Shown piece by piece: positions 33,932-42,125 of a stretch of 64,000 nt of DNA (its first letter is position 1; every line of letters begins with the position of its first letter). The notes below the pieces were generated by a model. The model had not been told where the DNA came from. It saw nothing but the letters and a program-made list of their open reading frames with translations, and searched no databases. This DNA is from Clostridium sp. OS1-26 (GTDB lineage Bacteria; Bacillota; Clostridia; Clostridiales; Clostridiaceae): positions 5,055,208 to 5,119,207 of the forward strand of contig NZ_CP133264.1 of NCBI RefSeq assembly GCF_030915445.1, read 5' to 3'. Both the position numbers and the translations under genes were made by a program.

Positions 33932-35200
33932 TTGAAACAAAGAAAACTATCTATTTTGCTAATTTTTATTTTTATACTTTCCTTAAATATTAATGTATTT
34001 GCCGCTGGCGACAGCCAAAAAACTGAACCACAAATTTATGGTAAAGCCGCTGTTACAATAGATATGCAAACTGGTGAAATCATATATTCTAAGGATATAG
34101 ACAAGCAGATGTATCCTGCTAGTACTACTAAGCTTTTAACAGCTCTTCTTCTTGCAGAGAATAAGAATAAAACAGATATGCTTACATATACACAAGATGC
34201 AAAAGCTCAGCCTGAGTACTCTTTAAGTGTAAACCTTCACCCTATAGCTGTAGGTGAAAAAATGTCTGCAGATAATGCAATGGATGGACTTTTGTTGTAT
34301 TCTGGTAATGATGTTGCCTATATGATTGCAGATAATATAGGTAAAGATGCCAAAGATTTTTCAGACAAAATGAATGAAAAAATTAAACAATTAAATTTGA
34401 GTAATACTCATTTTGTTACACCTAACGGATTACATGATCCAAATCACTATACAACTGCCTATGATTTAAGTGTTATAGCTCGTGCAGCTTTCCAAAACCC
34501 TTGGGTTAAGGAATCTATGGGAAAGCTTAAGAGCACTATCAAAACCTCTAGTGGAACTACTTATCTTATAGAAAATAGAAATAAGCTGCTTGGAACGGAT
34601 GGCTGCATAGGTGGAAAGACTGGATATACTGTGCCTGCTGGAAGATGTTTAGTAGCAATTTATGATAGAGGTGGTAGAAAAATACTAGGTGTTGTAATGA
34701 ATTCCGTATACGATCAAAACGATGCTTTTGTATTTGATGATATGAAGAAAGTGATAGACTGGAGCTATGCTGCGAAGCCTGTGAGCCTGCACACAAAAGA
34801 TTCAGTTATAACTACTAAGACAGTTAAATATAAGCCATTAGTATTTATAGGACCTGAAAAGTCTATAGATGTTCCAATAACTATTAAAGAAGATATTAAT
34901 TATTATGATAATGCAACAAATAAAAAAGACTTAAAAGAAGTTGTTAACTTAAATGATATAAAAGTTTCTAACCTAAAGGGAACTGACCCTATTGGTACAT
35001 TAACAATTAAAGAGAGAAGTGCATCTAGAGATTATAAATTATATTCTGCTTTACCTAAAGGAGCTTTAATGAAAAATAACTTACCTATTTATGGAGTTGC
35101 CTTACTAGCAGTGCTAGCTTCCCTAGGAGTTATAGCCTTTGCAGTAAAGAAGATACTAGATATAAAGAGAAAGAGACGAAGAGGAAAATATACATGGTAA
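33932..35200 (+). CDS. D-alanyl-D-alanine carboxypeptidase (S11)
   Basis: 422 residues. Signal peptide LSILLIFIFILSLNINVFA, then YPASTTKLLTALLLAENKNK (SxxK), LLYSGNDVAYMIADNIG (SxN) and CIGGKTGYTVPAGRCLVA (KTG). C-terminal beta domain and a membrane segment (GVALLAVLASLGVIAFAV) with a basic tail. It trims the terminal D-alanine from peptidoglycan pentapeptides at the outer membrane face. Start is TTG with GGAG nine bases upstream; a nearby ATG is out of frame. Monocistronic. Confidence 0.95.
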   Translation: MKQRKLSILLIFIFILSLNINVFAAGDSQKTEPQIYGKAAVTIDMQTGEIIYSKDIDKQMYPASTTKLLTALLLAENKNKTDMLTYTQDAKAQPEYSLSVNLHPIAVGEKMSADNAMDGLLLYSGNDVAYMIADNIGKDAKDFSDKMNEKIKQLNLSNTHFVTPNGLHDPNHYTTAYDLSVIARAAFQNPWVKESMGKLKSTIKTSSGTTYLIENRNKLLGTDGCIGGKTGYTVPAGRCLVAIYDRGGRKILGVVMNSVYDQNDAFVFDDMKKVIDWSYAAKPVSLHTKDSVITTKTVKYKPLVFIGPEKSIDVPITIKEDINYYDNATNKKDLKEVVNLNDIKVSNLKGTDPIGTLTIKERSASRDYKLYSALPKGALMKNNLPIYGVALLAVLASLGVIAFAVKKILDIKRKRRRGKYTW

Positions 35201-35226
35201 AAGGAGTGTTAATTCACTCCTTTTTA
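35199..35226 (+). terminator. terminator of DD-carboxypeptidase gene
   Basis: AAAGGAGTG and CACTCCTTT pair with loop TTAATT, followed by TTACTTTTC, directly after the stop. Confidence 0.85.
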
Positions 35227-35275
35227 CTTTTCTAATGAAATCATACTTTCAATTAGCTATAGTGTTACAAAGACG

Positions 35276-35585
35276 AAAATTGACTTACACCCCGGACTAT
35301 GTTTCCAAGCTTCAGTCCGTTAAGCAGAGAGCCAAAATCTATGATTTTGTGCGAGTCGCTTACTCCTCTGACATAAGGAAGAGGAGTTTCATATAACATA
35401 AGTCGCTATGCTCAGTCAGACCAACTTATCAATTAGCATTGACAAGTCGCTCGTGAAAAGCCATTTAGGCTCTTCACCAACTCGAAGGTGCTAAGGTTGT
35501 CTTAAAACCCTTCACTAAGACTGACACAAAGTTTTTAAATCTACCTTCAGCTTTGGAAACATAGCCCTTTGTGTAAGTCAATTTT
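35276..35585. repeat. MITE-like inverted-repeat element, copy 2
   Basis: Perfect 15-bp termini AAAATTGACTTACAC (35276-35290) and GTGTAAGTCAATTTT (35571-35585). Inner subterminal pairs continue (CTATGTTTCCAA with TTGGAAACATAG). The right 82 bases are the reverse complement of 631-712, and the left end matches the right end of copy 1. The interior (35325-35490) is not shared and has its own short hairpins such as GAGCCAAAATC/GATTTTG and CCTCTGACATAAGGAAGAGG. No ORF. Confidence 0.8.
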
Positions 35586-35605
35586 CTAATTTAAAGCCCT
35601 ATATG

Positions 35606-36721
35606 TTACTTTAATACATCCTCTATAAACTTTCCATTTTCATAGAAAAGCTCGCCGTCAGCATAAATTTTGCCACCATTTCTCATATCACAAAGCATAT
35701 CCCAATGTATATTTGATTTATTTTTACCACCGGCATCGGCCATGGAATCTCCTATAGCCATATGAACTGTTCCACCGATTTTCTCATCAAACAGCATATT
35801 CCTTGTGAATTTTTGTATGCCATAATTTGTTCCTATAGCTACTTCCCCAAATCTTGAGGCTCCTTCATCTATGGAAAGTAATTTTTGAAGCAATTCCTCT
35901 CCTTTTTTAGCTGTAGCCTTAATTACCTTTCCATCTTTCACTTCAAGTCTTATACCTTCAATTTCTTTTCCCATATAAATGCCTGGAAAGCTAAAAGTAA
36001 TATAGCCATTTATTTTATCCTCTACTGGAGAAGTGAATATCTCTCCATCTGGAAAGTTAACTCTTCCATCACAATTGATCCATTTTCTATTTTCAATATT
36101 TACACTTATATCAGTCTCATCAGAAATTATATGCAGTTCCTTCTTTTTATCTAAGTATTTTACCCATCTCTCCTGTTCTTTACTTATTCTTTTCCATTCT
36201 GCAACGGGGTCTTCCACATCTAAAAGACCTGCACCATACACAAAGTCCTCATATTCTTCTAGGCTCATTAGGGCCTCTTGTGCATCTGCATAGGTAGGAT
36301 ATTGAGTACCACACCATCTAAGGGAACCCTCTCCTGTACGCTCAGAATAAACTTTTCTCCAGCTAGAAGCTCCTTTAGCAGCTAACTGTAACTTATCTGC
36401 TGGTACATTTGAGTTAACTCTGGTATTTCTTGTTGCCCAAGCTGTAAGCCATACATCCGCTTTTTCCAAAGCTGTTCTTTGTATGAAGTACTCTTCTTCA
36501 AGCTGTTTTTCACTACTGTACTTTAGTTTTATGTTTTTAACTTCATGAGATTCAAGCATGGTTTCTACGTGTGCCCCTGCTTTTATAGCTTCCTTAACTA
36601 CTTCTCTCATCCAAGGCTCGGCTATATCTTCACAGCCAACTAACACAAAATCTCCTTCTTTTACTTCAGTAGAATAATTCACTAAAAGTTTTGCAAGTTT
36701 GTTAAGTCTCTTATCTCCCAT
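35606..36721 (-). CDS. M29 family aminopeptidase
   Basis: 371 residues. M29 thermophilic aminopeptidase family (AmpS type): NYSTEVKEGDFVLVGCEDIA at the start, INCDGRVNFPDGEIFTSPVE and GVRLEVKDGKVIKATAKKG-like mid region, and GTVHMAIGDSMADAGGKNKS with HWDMLCDMRNGGKIYADGEL, supplying the Glu, His and Asp metal ligands. It removes N-terminal residues from peptides in the cytoplasm. ATG follows AGGAGG. The inverted-repeat element 36808 lies just upstream. Confidence 0.93.
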   Translation of the reverse strand: MGDKRLNKLAKLLVNYSTEVKEGDFVLVGCEDIAEPWMREVVKEAIKAGAHVETMLESHEVKNIKLKYSSEKQLEEEYFIQRTALEKADVWLTAWATRNTRVNSNVPADKLQLAAKGASSWRKVYSERTGEGSLRWCGTQYPTYADAQEALMSLEEYEDFVYGAGLLDVEDPVAEWKRISKEQERWVKYLDKKKELHIISDETDISVNIENRKWINCDGRVNFPDGEIFTSPVEDKINGYITFSFPGIYMGKEIEGIRLEVKDGKVIKATAKKGEELLQKLLSIDEGASRFGEVAIGTNYGIQKFTRNMLFDEKIGGTVHMAIGDSMADAGGKNKSNIHWDMLCDMRNGGKIYADGELFYENGKFIEDVLK

Positions 36722-36807
36722 TTCTATATCCTCCTATTGTTTTATTTAAATATTAACAGAGTTCTTGGCATCATATAGAATTTTAATTCAATACGATGCT
36801 TAGAAAT

Positions 36808-36954
36808 CGTTATCCAGGGACGTAGCCGATCTTTACTCCCACTAAAAAACACAAATATTTCAAATCCCAAATATGCACCCAAATATATAATTTTGGGATG
36901 ATCGCTTATACAGAGTACCTGTGGGAGTATTAGAGCGGGTAGTCATCGGATAAA
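36808..36954. repeat. second family of imperfect inverted repeat
   Basis: Outer TTATCC (36810-36815) with GGATAA (36948-36953); CCGATCTTTACTCCCAC (36826-36842) with GTGGGAGTATTAGAGCGG (36921-36938); inner ATCCCAAATAT with ATATAATTTTGGGAT. The arms together form one long interrupted stem. No ORF. I have the impression that similar sequences recur in clostridial genomes, but cannot confirm it. Confidence 0.6.
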
Positions 36955-37225
36955 TTTTACCACAATATACAAAATAATTTAAGTCGTTTGCTATAATATT
37001 ATTTTTATTATTTACTAAAATTATATTAGTCATATAAACACAAGCTTTATAGTAACTTAAAAATTTTAATGGACTAGGCTTTGAAAATATAGGCTAGTGA
37101 AGAAGTCAAATAGCAAAATTTAATATATATAACTCATTAATAATAATTTTCCTTTTTTTAATATTTTTAAAATTACAAATTTCATGTTATAATATATATA
37201 ACGACAAGCTTAAGGGGGAATTTGT

Positions 37226-38740
37226 ATGAAGATAGAATTTTATGGCGCCGCAGGTTGTGTCACCGGTTCATGCCATCTTCTAAAAGTAAAGGATAAAAAC
37301 ATTCTATTAGACTGTGGAATGTATCAAGGAAAAGATGAAAGAGAGAGAGGAAATGAAACCTTTAACTTTAACCCTAAGGATATAGATTATGTTATTTTGA
37401 GTCATGCACATACTGATCATAGTGCAAGGATTCCTCTTTTATATAAACAGGGCTTCAAAGGAGATGTTATATGCACTGAAGGTACTTTAGATCTTTGTAA
37501 TGTTATGTTGGCTGATAGTGGACATATACTTGAGTCAGAAGCGGAATGGAAGAATAGAAAAAGATTGAGGCAAGGACTTCCTCCAATTGAACCTTTATAT
37601 ACTGCAAAAATAGCTCAAGTGACTATGTATCTTTTTAAAGGATATCCTTATGATCAGTGGATTGAGCTTTTTGATGGTTTTAAAGTTAGATTTAGAGATG
37701 CAGGACATCTTCTTGGTTCTGCTATCGTAGAAATTCTAATAGAAGAAGATAAAAAGCAAACAAAGTTGGTTTATACTGGTGATTTAGGAAATAAAGATAT
37801 ACCTATTTTAAAAGACCCTACTATTATTGATTATGCTGACTATGTTCTAATGGAAACTACTTATGGAGATAGACTTCACACTAATTTATCCTCAGAATTA
37901 GAAGATTTAGCTAAAATAATAAAGGATACCTTAAGACGAGGTGGAAATGTCATAATACCATCCTTTGCAGTAGGAAGAACTCAAGAAGTTCTGTATACTC
38001 TAAACAAATATGTTGAAGAAAATGTTCTAAAGGGAGTTTCTGTTTATGTAGATAGTCCTTTAGCTTCAGAATCTACTGCAATTTTTTCAAAATATCGAAA
38101 ATACTATGATGAAGAAGCAACTAAACTTTTAGCTAGCGGTGATGATCCTTTAAATTTTAAAGGTTTAACATTCACAAAGTCTGCTGAAGAATCCGTAAAT
38201 CTAAACAAACTTCAAGGTGGTGCAATTATAATTTCAGCTAGTGGTATGTGCGAAGCAGGAAGAATAAAACATCATTTAAAACACAATTTATGGAGAAAAG
38301 AATCTTCTATAGTATTTGTAGGATACCAAGCTGAAGGCACTCTAGGTAGAAGTATTTCAGAAGGTGCTAAAAAAGTTAAAATATTTGGCGAAGAAATTGC
38401 AGTTAATGCTAAAATATACACTCTACATGGACTATCTGGACACGCAGATAGAAATGGACTTTCAGGATGGTTAGAAGCATTTAAAGCAAAACCTGAAAAA
38501 GTTTTATTAGTTCATGGAGATACCTCAGCAATGTCTAGTTTTAATGAACTTTTAATATCTAAAGGATATTCAACCTTTGTGGCTAAATCTGGAGATACCT
38601 TTGATACAGAAGTTATACCACAAAAATTCAGTTTAACTAGAAATAAGATATTATCATTAATGAACTCCATTGAAGACTTAGATTCCATGGATAAAAATCT
38701 TTTACTTGAGCAAATAAATGACGCAATAAAAGACATTTAA
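37226..38740 (+). CDS. MBL-fold beta-CASP ribonuclease-like protein
   Basis: 504 residues. Metallo-beta-lactamase core: GAAGCVTGSCHLLKVKDKNI, LSHAHTDHSARIPLLYKQGF (HxHxDH), RDAGHLLGSAIVEI and YTGDLGNKDIPIL. The beta-CASP insert has NVIIPSFAVGRTQEVLYTLN, IIISASGMCEAGRIKHHLKH (motif A/B) and LHGLSGHADRNGLSGWLEAF (motif C His). This is the bacterial group related to CPSF/YSH1 RNA-cleaving factors, expected to process RNA as endonuclease or 5-prime exonuclease. AAGGGGG precedes the ATG. Monocistronic. Confidence 0.92.
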   Translation: MKIEFYGAAGCVTGSCHLLKVKDKNILLDCGMYQGKDERERGNETFNFNPKDIDYVILSHAHTDHSARIPLLYKQGFKGDVICTEGTLDLCNVMLADSGHILESEAEWKNRKRLRQGLPPIEPLYTAKIAQVTMYLFKGYPYDQWIELFDGFKVRFRDAGHLLGSAIVEILIEEDKKQTKLVYTGDLGNKDIPILKDPTIIDYADYVLMETTYGDRLHTNLSSELEDLAKIIKDTLRRGGNVIIPSFAVGRTQEVLYTLNKYVEENVLKGVSVYVDSPLASESTAIFSKYRKYYDEEATKLLASGDDPLNFKGLTFTKSAEESVNLNKLQGGAIIISASGMCEAGRIKHHLKHNLWRKESSIVFVGYQAEGTLGRSISEGAKKVKIFGEEIAVNAKIYTLHGLSGHADRNGLSGWLEAFKAKPEKVLLVHGDTSAMSSFNELLISKGYSTFVAKSGDTFDTEVIPQKFSLTRNKILSLMNSIEDLDSMDKNLLLEQINDAIKDI

Positions 38741-39182
38741 AATATCCTTTATTGCACAAGTTATCTAAGAAAATATATTGGTGCCATTTATCCACCAAAT
38801 AAACCTTGAATAATAAGATATCAGCTGGATACACTAACTAGCATAAGGAAGGTTTAAAGTGGCGGTATAAAGAATATTTTAGGTTTGTGAGAACCTTTAT
38901 TTTATACCACTTAATCCACATTATTCTTTCCGGAAGCTATTAATACATTTAGTGTTAGTAGTAAGAGGTAGTTGTATTGATTACATCTACCTCTCAGACT
39001 GTAGACTTAAGTCTACAGTCTTGGGCAAGTGTCTTGGCACTTGCCCTGTTTGTTGTTTAGTGAATTTGTTTATTTAATCAATTATTATCAAATGATAACT
39101 AGCGTTTATTTATTCAGTACTTAGACGCTTTTGCCTCTCTTTTTTCACGTATAGCTCAATTCCTAAAATAATTATTTTAATA
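38741..39182. other. non-coding region with four strong hairpins
   Basis: Hairpins: AAGTGGCGGTATAAA with TTTATACCACTT (38858-38912, with inner AGGTT/AACCT); AGAGGTAGTTG with CATCTACCTCT (38965-38995); the perfect palindrome GACTGTAGACTTAAGTCTAC plus AGTC (38997-39020); and GGGCAAGTG with CACTTGCCC (39023-39046). There is no ORF. The first could end the nuclease transcript. The dense order suggests a structured RNA or the end of a lost mobile element. Confidence 0.55.
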
Positions 39183-39185
39183 TTG

Positions 39186-39214
39186 TTGAAATATAAACAA
39201 AGATTTAATATAAT
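39186..39214 (+). promoter_or_regulatory. promoter of the MarR-type gene
   Basis: TTGAAA (39186-39191), a 17-base spacer and TATAAT (39209-39214), 35 bases before the ATG. Confidence 0.75.
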
Positions 39215-39248
39215 ATTGTTAATACACCAACGGGTGGGAGGACAGGTC

Positions 39249-39722
39249 ATGAACAAAGAAGAACAGGTCAAAATGCGTTTTAGGGACTTATACAACAAGA
39301 TGACTTGGCTTAATAAGCTTAAGATGGAAGACAGTCTTAAGGGTTATAAGTCTTCTGAAGTACATTGCATTGAATACATTGAAAGAAATGTAGATTCCAA
39401 CGTGACAAAACTTGCGGAATCCTTTTATATGACTACCGGTGCCATAACTAAATTAACTAAGAAGCTCATAAAAAAAGGCATTATCGAAAGCTACCAGAAG
39501 CCGGATAACAAGAAAGAAATCTATTTTCGCTTGACTTCGCAAGGGAAAGTAATTTATAAAATCCATGAGGAACTACACAAAGAGTTTCAAGAGCGGGATA
39601 AAGCCGTATTTGAGCAGGTAACCGAGGAACAATTTGACAGTATGCTTAGCTTCGTGGAAAGGTATAGTAGGCATTTGGATACAGAAATAAAGAAACTGGG
39701 TGTAGATATTAAGTCTGAATAA
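39249..39722 (+). CDS. MarR-family transcriptional regulator
   Basis: 157 residues. MarR winged helix: SSEVHCIEYIERNVDSNVTK, LAESFYMTTGAITKLTKKLI (recognition helix), KKGIIESYQKPDNKKEIYFR (wing) and a C-terminal dimer helix. GGGAGG lies 7 bases before the ATG at 39249. The gene sits directly before an MFS exporter on the same strand, a common regulator/efflux pair; ligand unknown. Confidence 0.93.
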   Translation: MNKEEQVKMRFRDLYNKMTWLNKLKMEDSLKGYKSSEVHCIEYIERNVDSNVTKLAESFYMTTGAITKLTKKLIKKGIIESYQKPDNKKEIYFRLTSQGKVIYKIHEELHKEFQERDKAVFEQVTEEQFDSMLSFVERYSRHLDTEIKKLGVDIKSE

Positions 39723-39747
39723 ATTTGAATAATGAAAATGAAACCAC

Positions 39748-39786
39748 AGGCAGCCAACTCTATTGAGAACAGGCTGCATTTTTATT
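39748..39786 (+). terminator. terminator between marR-type and MFS genes
   Basis: GCAGCC and GGCTGC close a 16-base loop, followed by ATTTTTATT. It implies the exporter is transcribed mainly from its own promoter. Confidence 0.7.
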
Positions 39787-39798
39787 GCTATTATTTTG

Positions 39799-39847
39799 TT
39801 GACAAGGAAGGAAAATAATGATACGATAATTTTGCTTCCAAGGAAGC
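39799..39847 (+). promoter_or_regulatory. MFS gene promoter and operator-like palindrome
   Basis: TTGACA (39799-39804), 17 bases, TACGAT (39822-39827). A palindrome GCTTCCAAGGAAGC lies at 39834-39847, at or just after the start point, and AAGGAAG recurs in the spacer. It suits repression by the neighbouring MarR-type protein. Confidence 0.6.
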
Positions 39848-39877
39848 TAAATCATAACTTTTGAGGGGAGAATTTAA

Positions 39878-41113
39878 ATGTTCAAATTTAAATTACACAA
39901 TGAACAGAACACAGAACAAACCATAGACAAAAAGGCTTTAATATTCGGTATTATATCTATGTTTCTTTGCGGATTAGGCTTCACTATCGTAGCACCTGTC
40001 GTCCCATTCTTAGTTCAGCCTTATACAAGAACTCCTGGAGAACAAGCTATAGTTGTTACGCTGCTTACCTCTATTTATGCAGTCTGCGTGTTTTTTGCGG
40101 CCCCAGTACTTGGAACTTTGAGCGACAAATATGGCCGTCGTCCAATACTATTAGTATGCCTTCTGGGTTCTGCAATCGGGTACTTAGTTTTGGGTGTAGG
40201 AGGAGCTATATGGATACTATTTGCTGGGCGCATAATAGATGGTATAACAGGCGGGGACATAAGCACTATCTTAGCATATTTTGCAGACATCATTCCTCCG
40301 AAGCAGAGAACCAAATACTTTGGGTGGGTGAGTGCGGTTGTAGGTGTAGGCACTGTCATTGGGCCAACTCTAGGCGGATTACTTGCCAAGTTTGGTTATT
40401 CTGTACCTATGTATTTTGGAGCAATAATAACTTTATTGAATGTTGTTTATGGATTCTTCTTTATGCCTGAGAGTCTTGACAAGAACAATAGACTGAAAGA
40501 AATTACTTTTGTAAGACTGAATCCATTTACACAGCTTGCAAACATACTTTCCATGAAAAGCTTAAAAAGGTTGCTTGTCTCAGCTTTCTTACTTTGGATA
40601 CCCAACGGATCTTTACAGGCAGTTTTTCCACAATTTATAATGGATACTTTCAGTTGGAAGCCGGCACTAATCGGACTTATGTTTTCAATTATTGGCTTCC
40701 AAGACATCATTTCACAAGGGTTCATAATGCCAAAGCTTTTGATAAAACTTAGCGATAAACAGATAGCAATTCTTGGAATGTTTTCGGAGATTATAGGCTA
40801 CAGTCTTATTGCAGCATCGGCTTTGTTCACATTCTATCCTCTTTTTATCGCTGGAATGTTTATATTTGGCTTTGGTGATTCGATCTTTGGGCCTTCATTT
40901 AATGGGATGCTCTCCAAGTCTGTGGATTCTAGTGAACAAGGAAGGATTCAAGGAGGTAGCCAGTCTATTCAGGCTTTAGCAAGAATGATTGGGCCTATCA
41001 TTGGAGGTCAAATCTATGTATCACTTGGTCATGCCGCACCCGCTTTTATGGGTATGATCCTTATAGCAGCGGCAATACCAGTTTTGTATAAGTGTACGCA
41101 TGTAAATATGTAA
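39878..41113 (+). CDS. MFS multidrug exporter, Tet/Bmr-like
   Basis: 411 residues, 12 membrane segments. Motif A is LGTLSDKYGRRPILLVCLLG, and motif C-like GWVSAVVGVGTVIGPTLGGL in segment 5 marks a drug-proton antiporter of the TetA/Bmr type. The second half starts at KSLKRLLVSAFLLWIPNGSL. Substrate cannot be predicted. GAGGGGAG precedes the ATG. Confidence 0.92.
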   Translation: MFKFKLHNEQNTEQTIDKKALIFGIISMFLCGLGFTIVAPVVPFLVQPYTRTPGEQAIVVTLLTSIYAVCVFFAAPVLGTLSDKYGRRPILLVCLLGSAIGYLVLGVGGAIWILFAGRIIDGITGGDISTILAYFADIIPPKQRTKYFGWVSAVVGVGTVIGPTLGGLLAKFGYSVPMYFGAIITLLNVVYGFFFMPESLDKNNRLKEITFVRLNPFTQLANILSMKSLKRLLVSAFLLWIPNGSLQAVFPQFIMDTFSWKPALIGLMFSIIGFQDIISQGFIMPKLLIKLSDKQIAILGMFSEIIGYSLIAASALFTFYPLFIAGMFIFGFGDSIFGPSFNGMLSKSVDSSEQGRIQGGSQSIQALARMIGPIIGGQIYVSLGHAAPAFMGMILIAAAIPVLYKCTHVNM

Positions 41114-41149
41114 CCAGATACCTCCTAAATTGTTGATGTGGTGGTCGGG

Positions 41150-41186
41150 AAACCTTCTACATCTTAACAGTTTCGGAGGTTTTTTA
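41150..41186 (+). terminator. terminator of MFS gene
   Basis: AACCTTC and GGAGGTT pair (one G-U) around a 17-base loop, followed by TTTTT. Confidence 0.75.
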
Positions 41187-41204
41187 ATACTCCACTGTAA
41201 GCTT

Positions 41205-41606
41205 TTAAGAATTATGTTTAATTATTATGCTAAATTTACTGTTATTATTAATAATGTCCTTAACCTCAATGAAATTAAACCTATCTTTTAAATAATCATT
41301 TATGTCTACAGTAAACTGTTTTGCATTAAACTCACATAGGTTTCTACTCATACTAAATCCCAATTTATCTAGCAGCGAAATTACTAAATCTGTTGAGCCT
41401 TTAGAAGAAATATTAAATACAATCTTCCCTTTGTAAAATTTATCGTATGTCAAAAATAAATTAAAATTAGGTGTCAATCTTCCTGGAGAAATTGTAACTT
41501 TTATTTTGTCACGTTCACAGCAAATTTGTTTTATCTGATTAGGCATTTTAACTCCTCTAGCGAAAATATCCACCAACTCACTTAATTCAAAATTAATTGA
41601 AGCCAT
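41205..41606 (-). CDS. unknown small protein
   Basis: 133 residues, soluble. MASINFELSELVDIFARGVK, then QIKQICCERDKIKVTISPGR, VFNISSKGSTDLVISLLDKL and FNFIEVKDIINNNSKFSIII. No motif recognised; looks like an alpha/beta fold with two similar beta-rich halves. AGGAGAT precedes the ATG. Convergent with the MFS gene and divergent from the ACT-like gene. Confidence 0.7.
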   Translation of the reverse strand: MASINFELSELVDIFARGVKMPNQIKQICCERDKIKVTISPGRLTPNFNLFLTYDKFYKGKIVFNISSKGSTDLVISLLDKLGFSMSRNLCEFNAKQFTVDINDYLKDRFNFIEVKDIINNNSKFSIIIKHNS

Positions 41607-41803
41607 AAGACATCTCCTTTATATCTAACTTAAAAGGCTAGAATATTTTCCCGTTTCACTAAATGTATATGCATGTTTTCCCATATTAATTTAAAAAGTC
41701 AAAAATTAATAATACTTTTTTCATGATTTATATATTTATTTTCCTTTATAAGGTTATACTAAGTTGAGAAATAAGAATAATTGTATTAAAGGAGATGTTA
41801 GTT

Positions 41804-42052
41804 ATGGAAACAACTATTATGGCATTAACCATTGATCCAAGAAGTGCTCATGCACCACAAGTTCAGACAGTGTTGACAAAACATGGCTGCATTATCAAAA
41901 CAAGAATAGGGCTTCATGAAACATCAACAGATTCTTGTTCAGAACGAGGTCTTATACTCTTACATATTAATTCTGATGAAAATAAAGTTAAAGAGTTAGA
42001 AAAAGAGCTTCTTGCCGTTGAAGGTGTAAATGTAAAATACATGTCTTTATAG
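41804..42052 (+). CDS. small ACT-like protein
   Basis: 82 residues. METTIMALTIDPRSAHAPQV, QTVLTKHGCIIKTRIGLHET and LILLHINSDENKVKELEKEL follow the beta-alpha-beta plan of ACT/NikR C-terminal domains, similar in outline to the TM1266-type regulators linked to iron-only hydrogenases. That link is tentative. A cysteine in KHGCIIK and one in TDSCSERG stand out. AAAGGAG is nine bases before ATG 41804; an ATG at 41795 is too near it. Confidence 0.65.
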   Translation: METTIMALTIDPRSAHAPQVQTVLTKHGCIIKTRIGLHETSTDSCSERGLILLHINSDENKVKELEKELLAVEGVNVKYMSL

Positions 42053-42061
42053 GATAACTTC

Positions 42062-42121
42062 AATTAATAAAAACCTTGTAATGCAAAATTTTTATCTTGC
42101 GTCACAAGGTTTTTATTAATT
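42062..42121. terminator. bidirectional terminator, perfect 18-bp stem
   Basis: AATTAATAAAAACCTTGT pairs perfectly with ACAAGGTTTTTATTAATT; T-rich on both strands, between convergent genes. Confidence 0.92.
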
Positions 42122-42125
42122 ATTA

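Noticed and set aside
40075..40389. Minus-strand ORF inside the MFS gene
   Set aside because: Shadow of the MFS coding sequence; composition and lack of ribosome site show it is not a gene.
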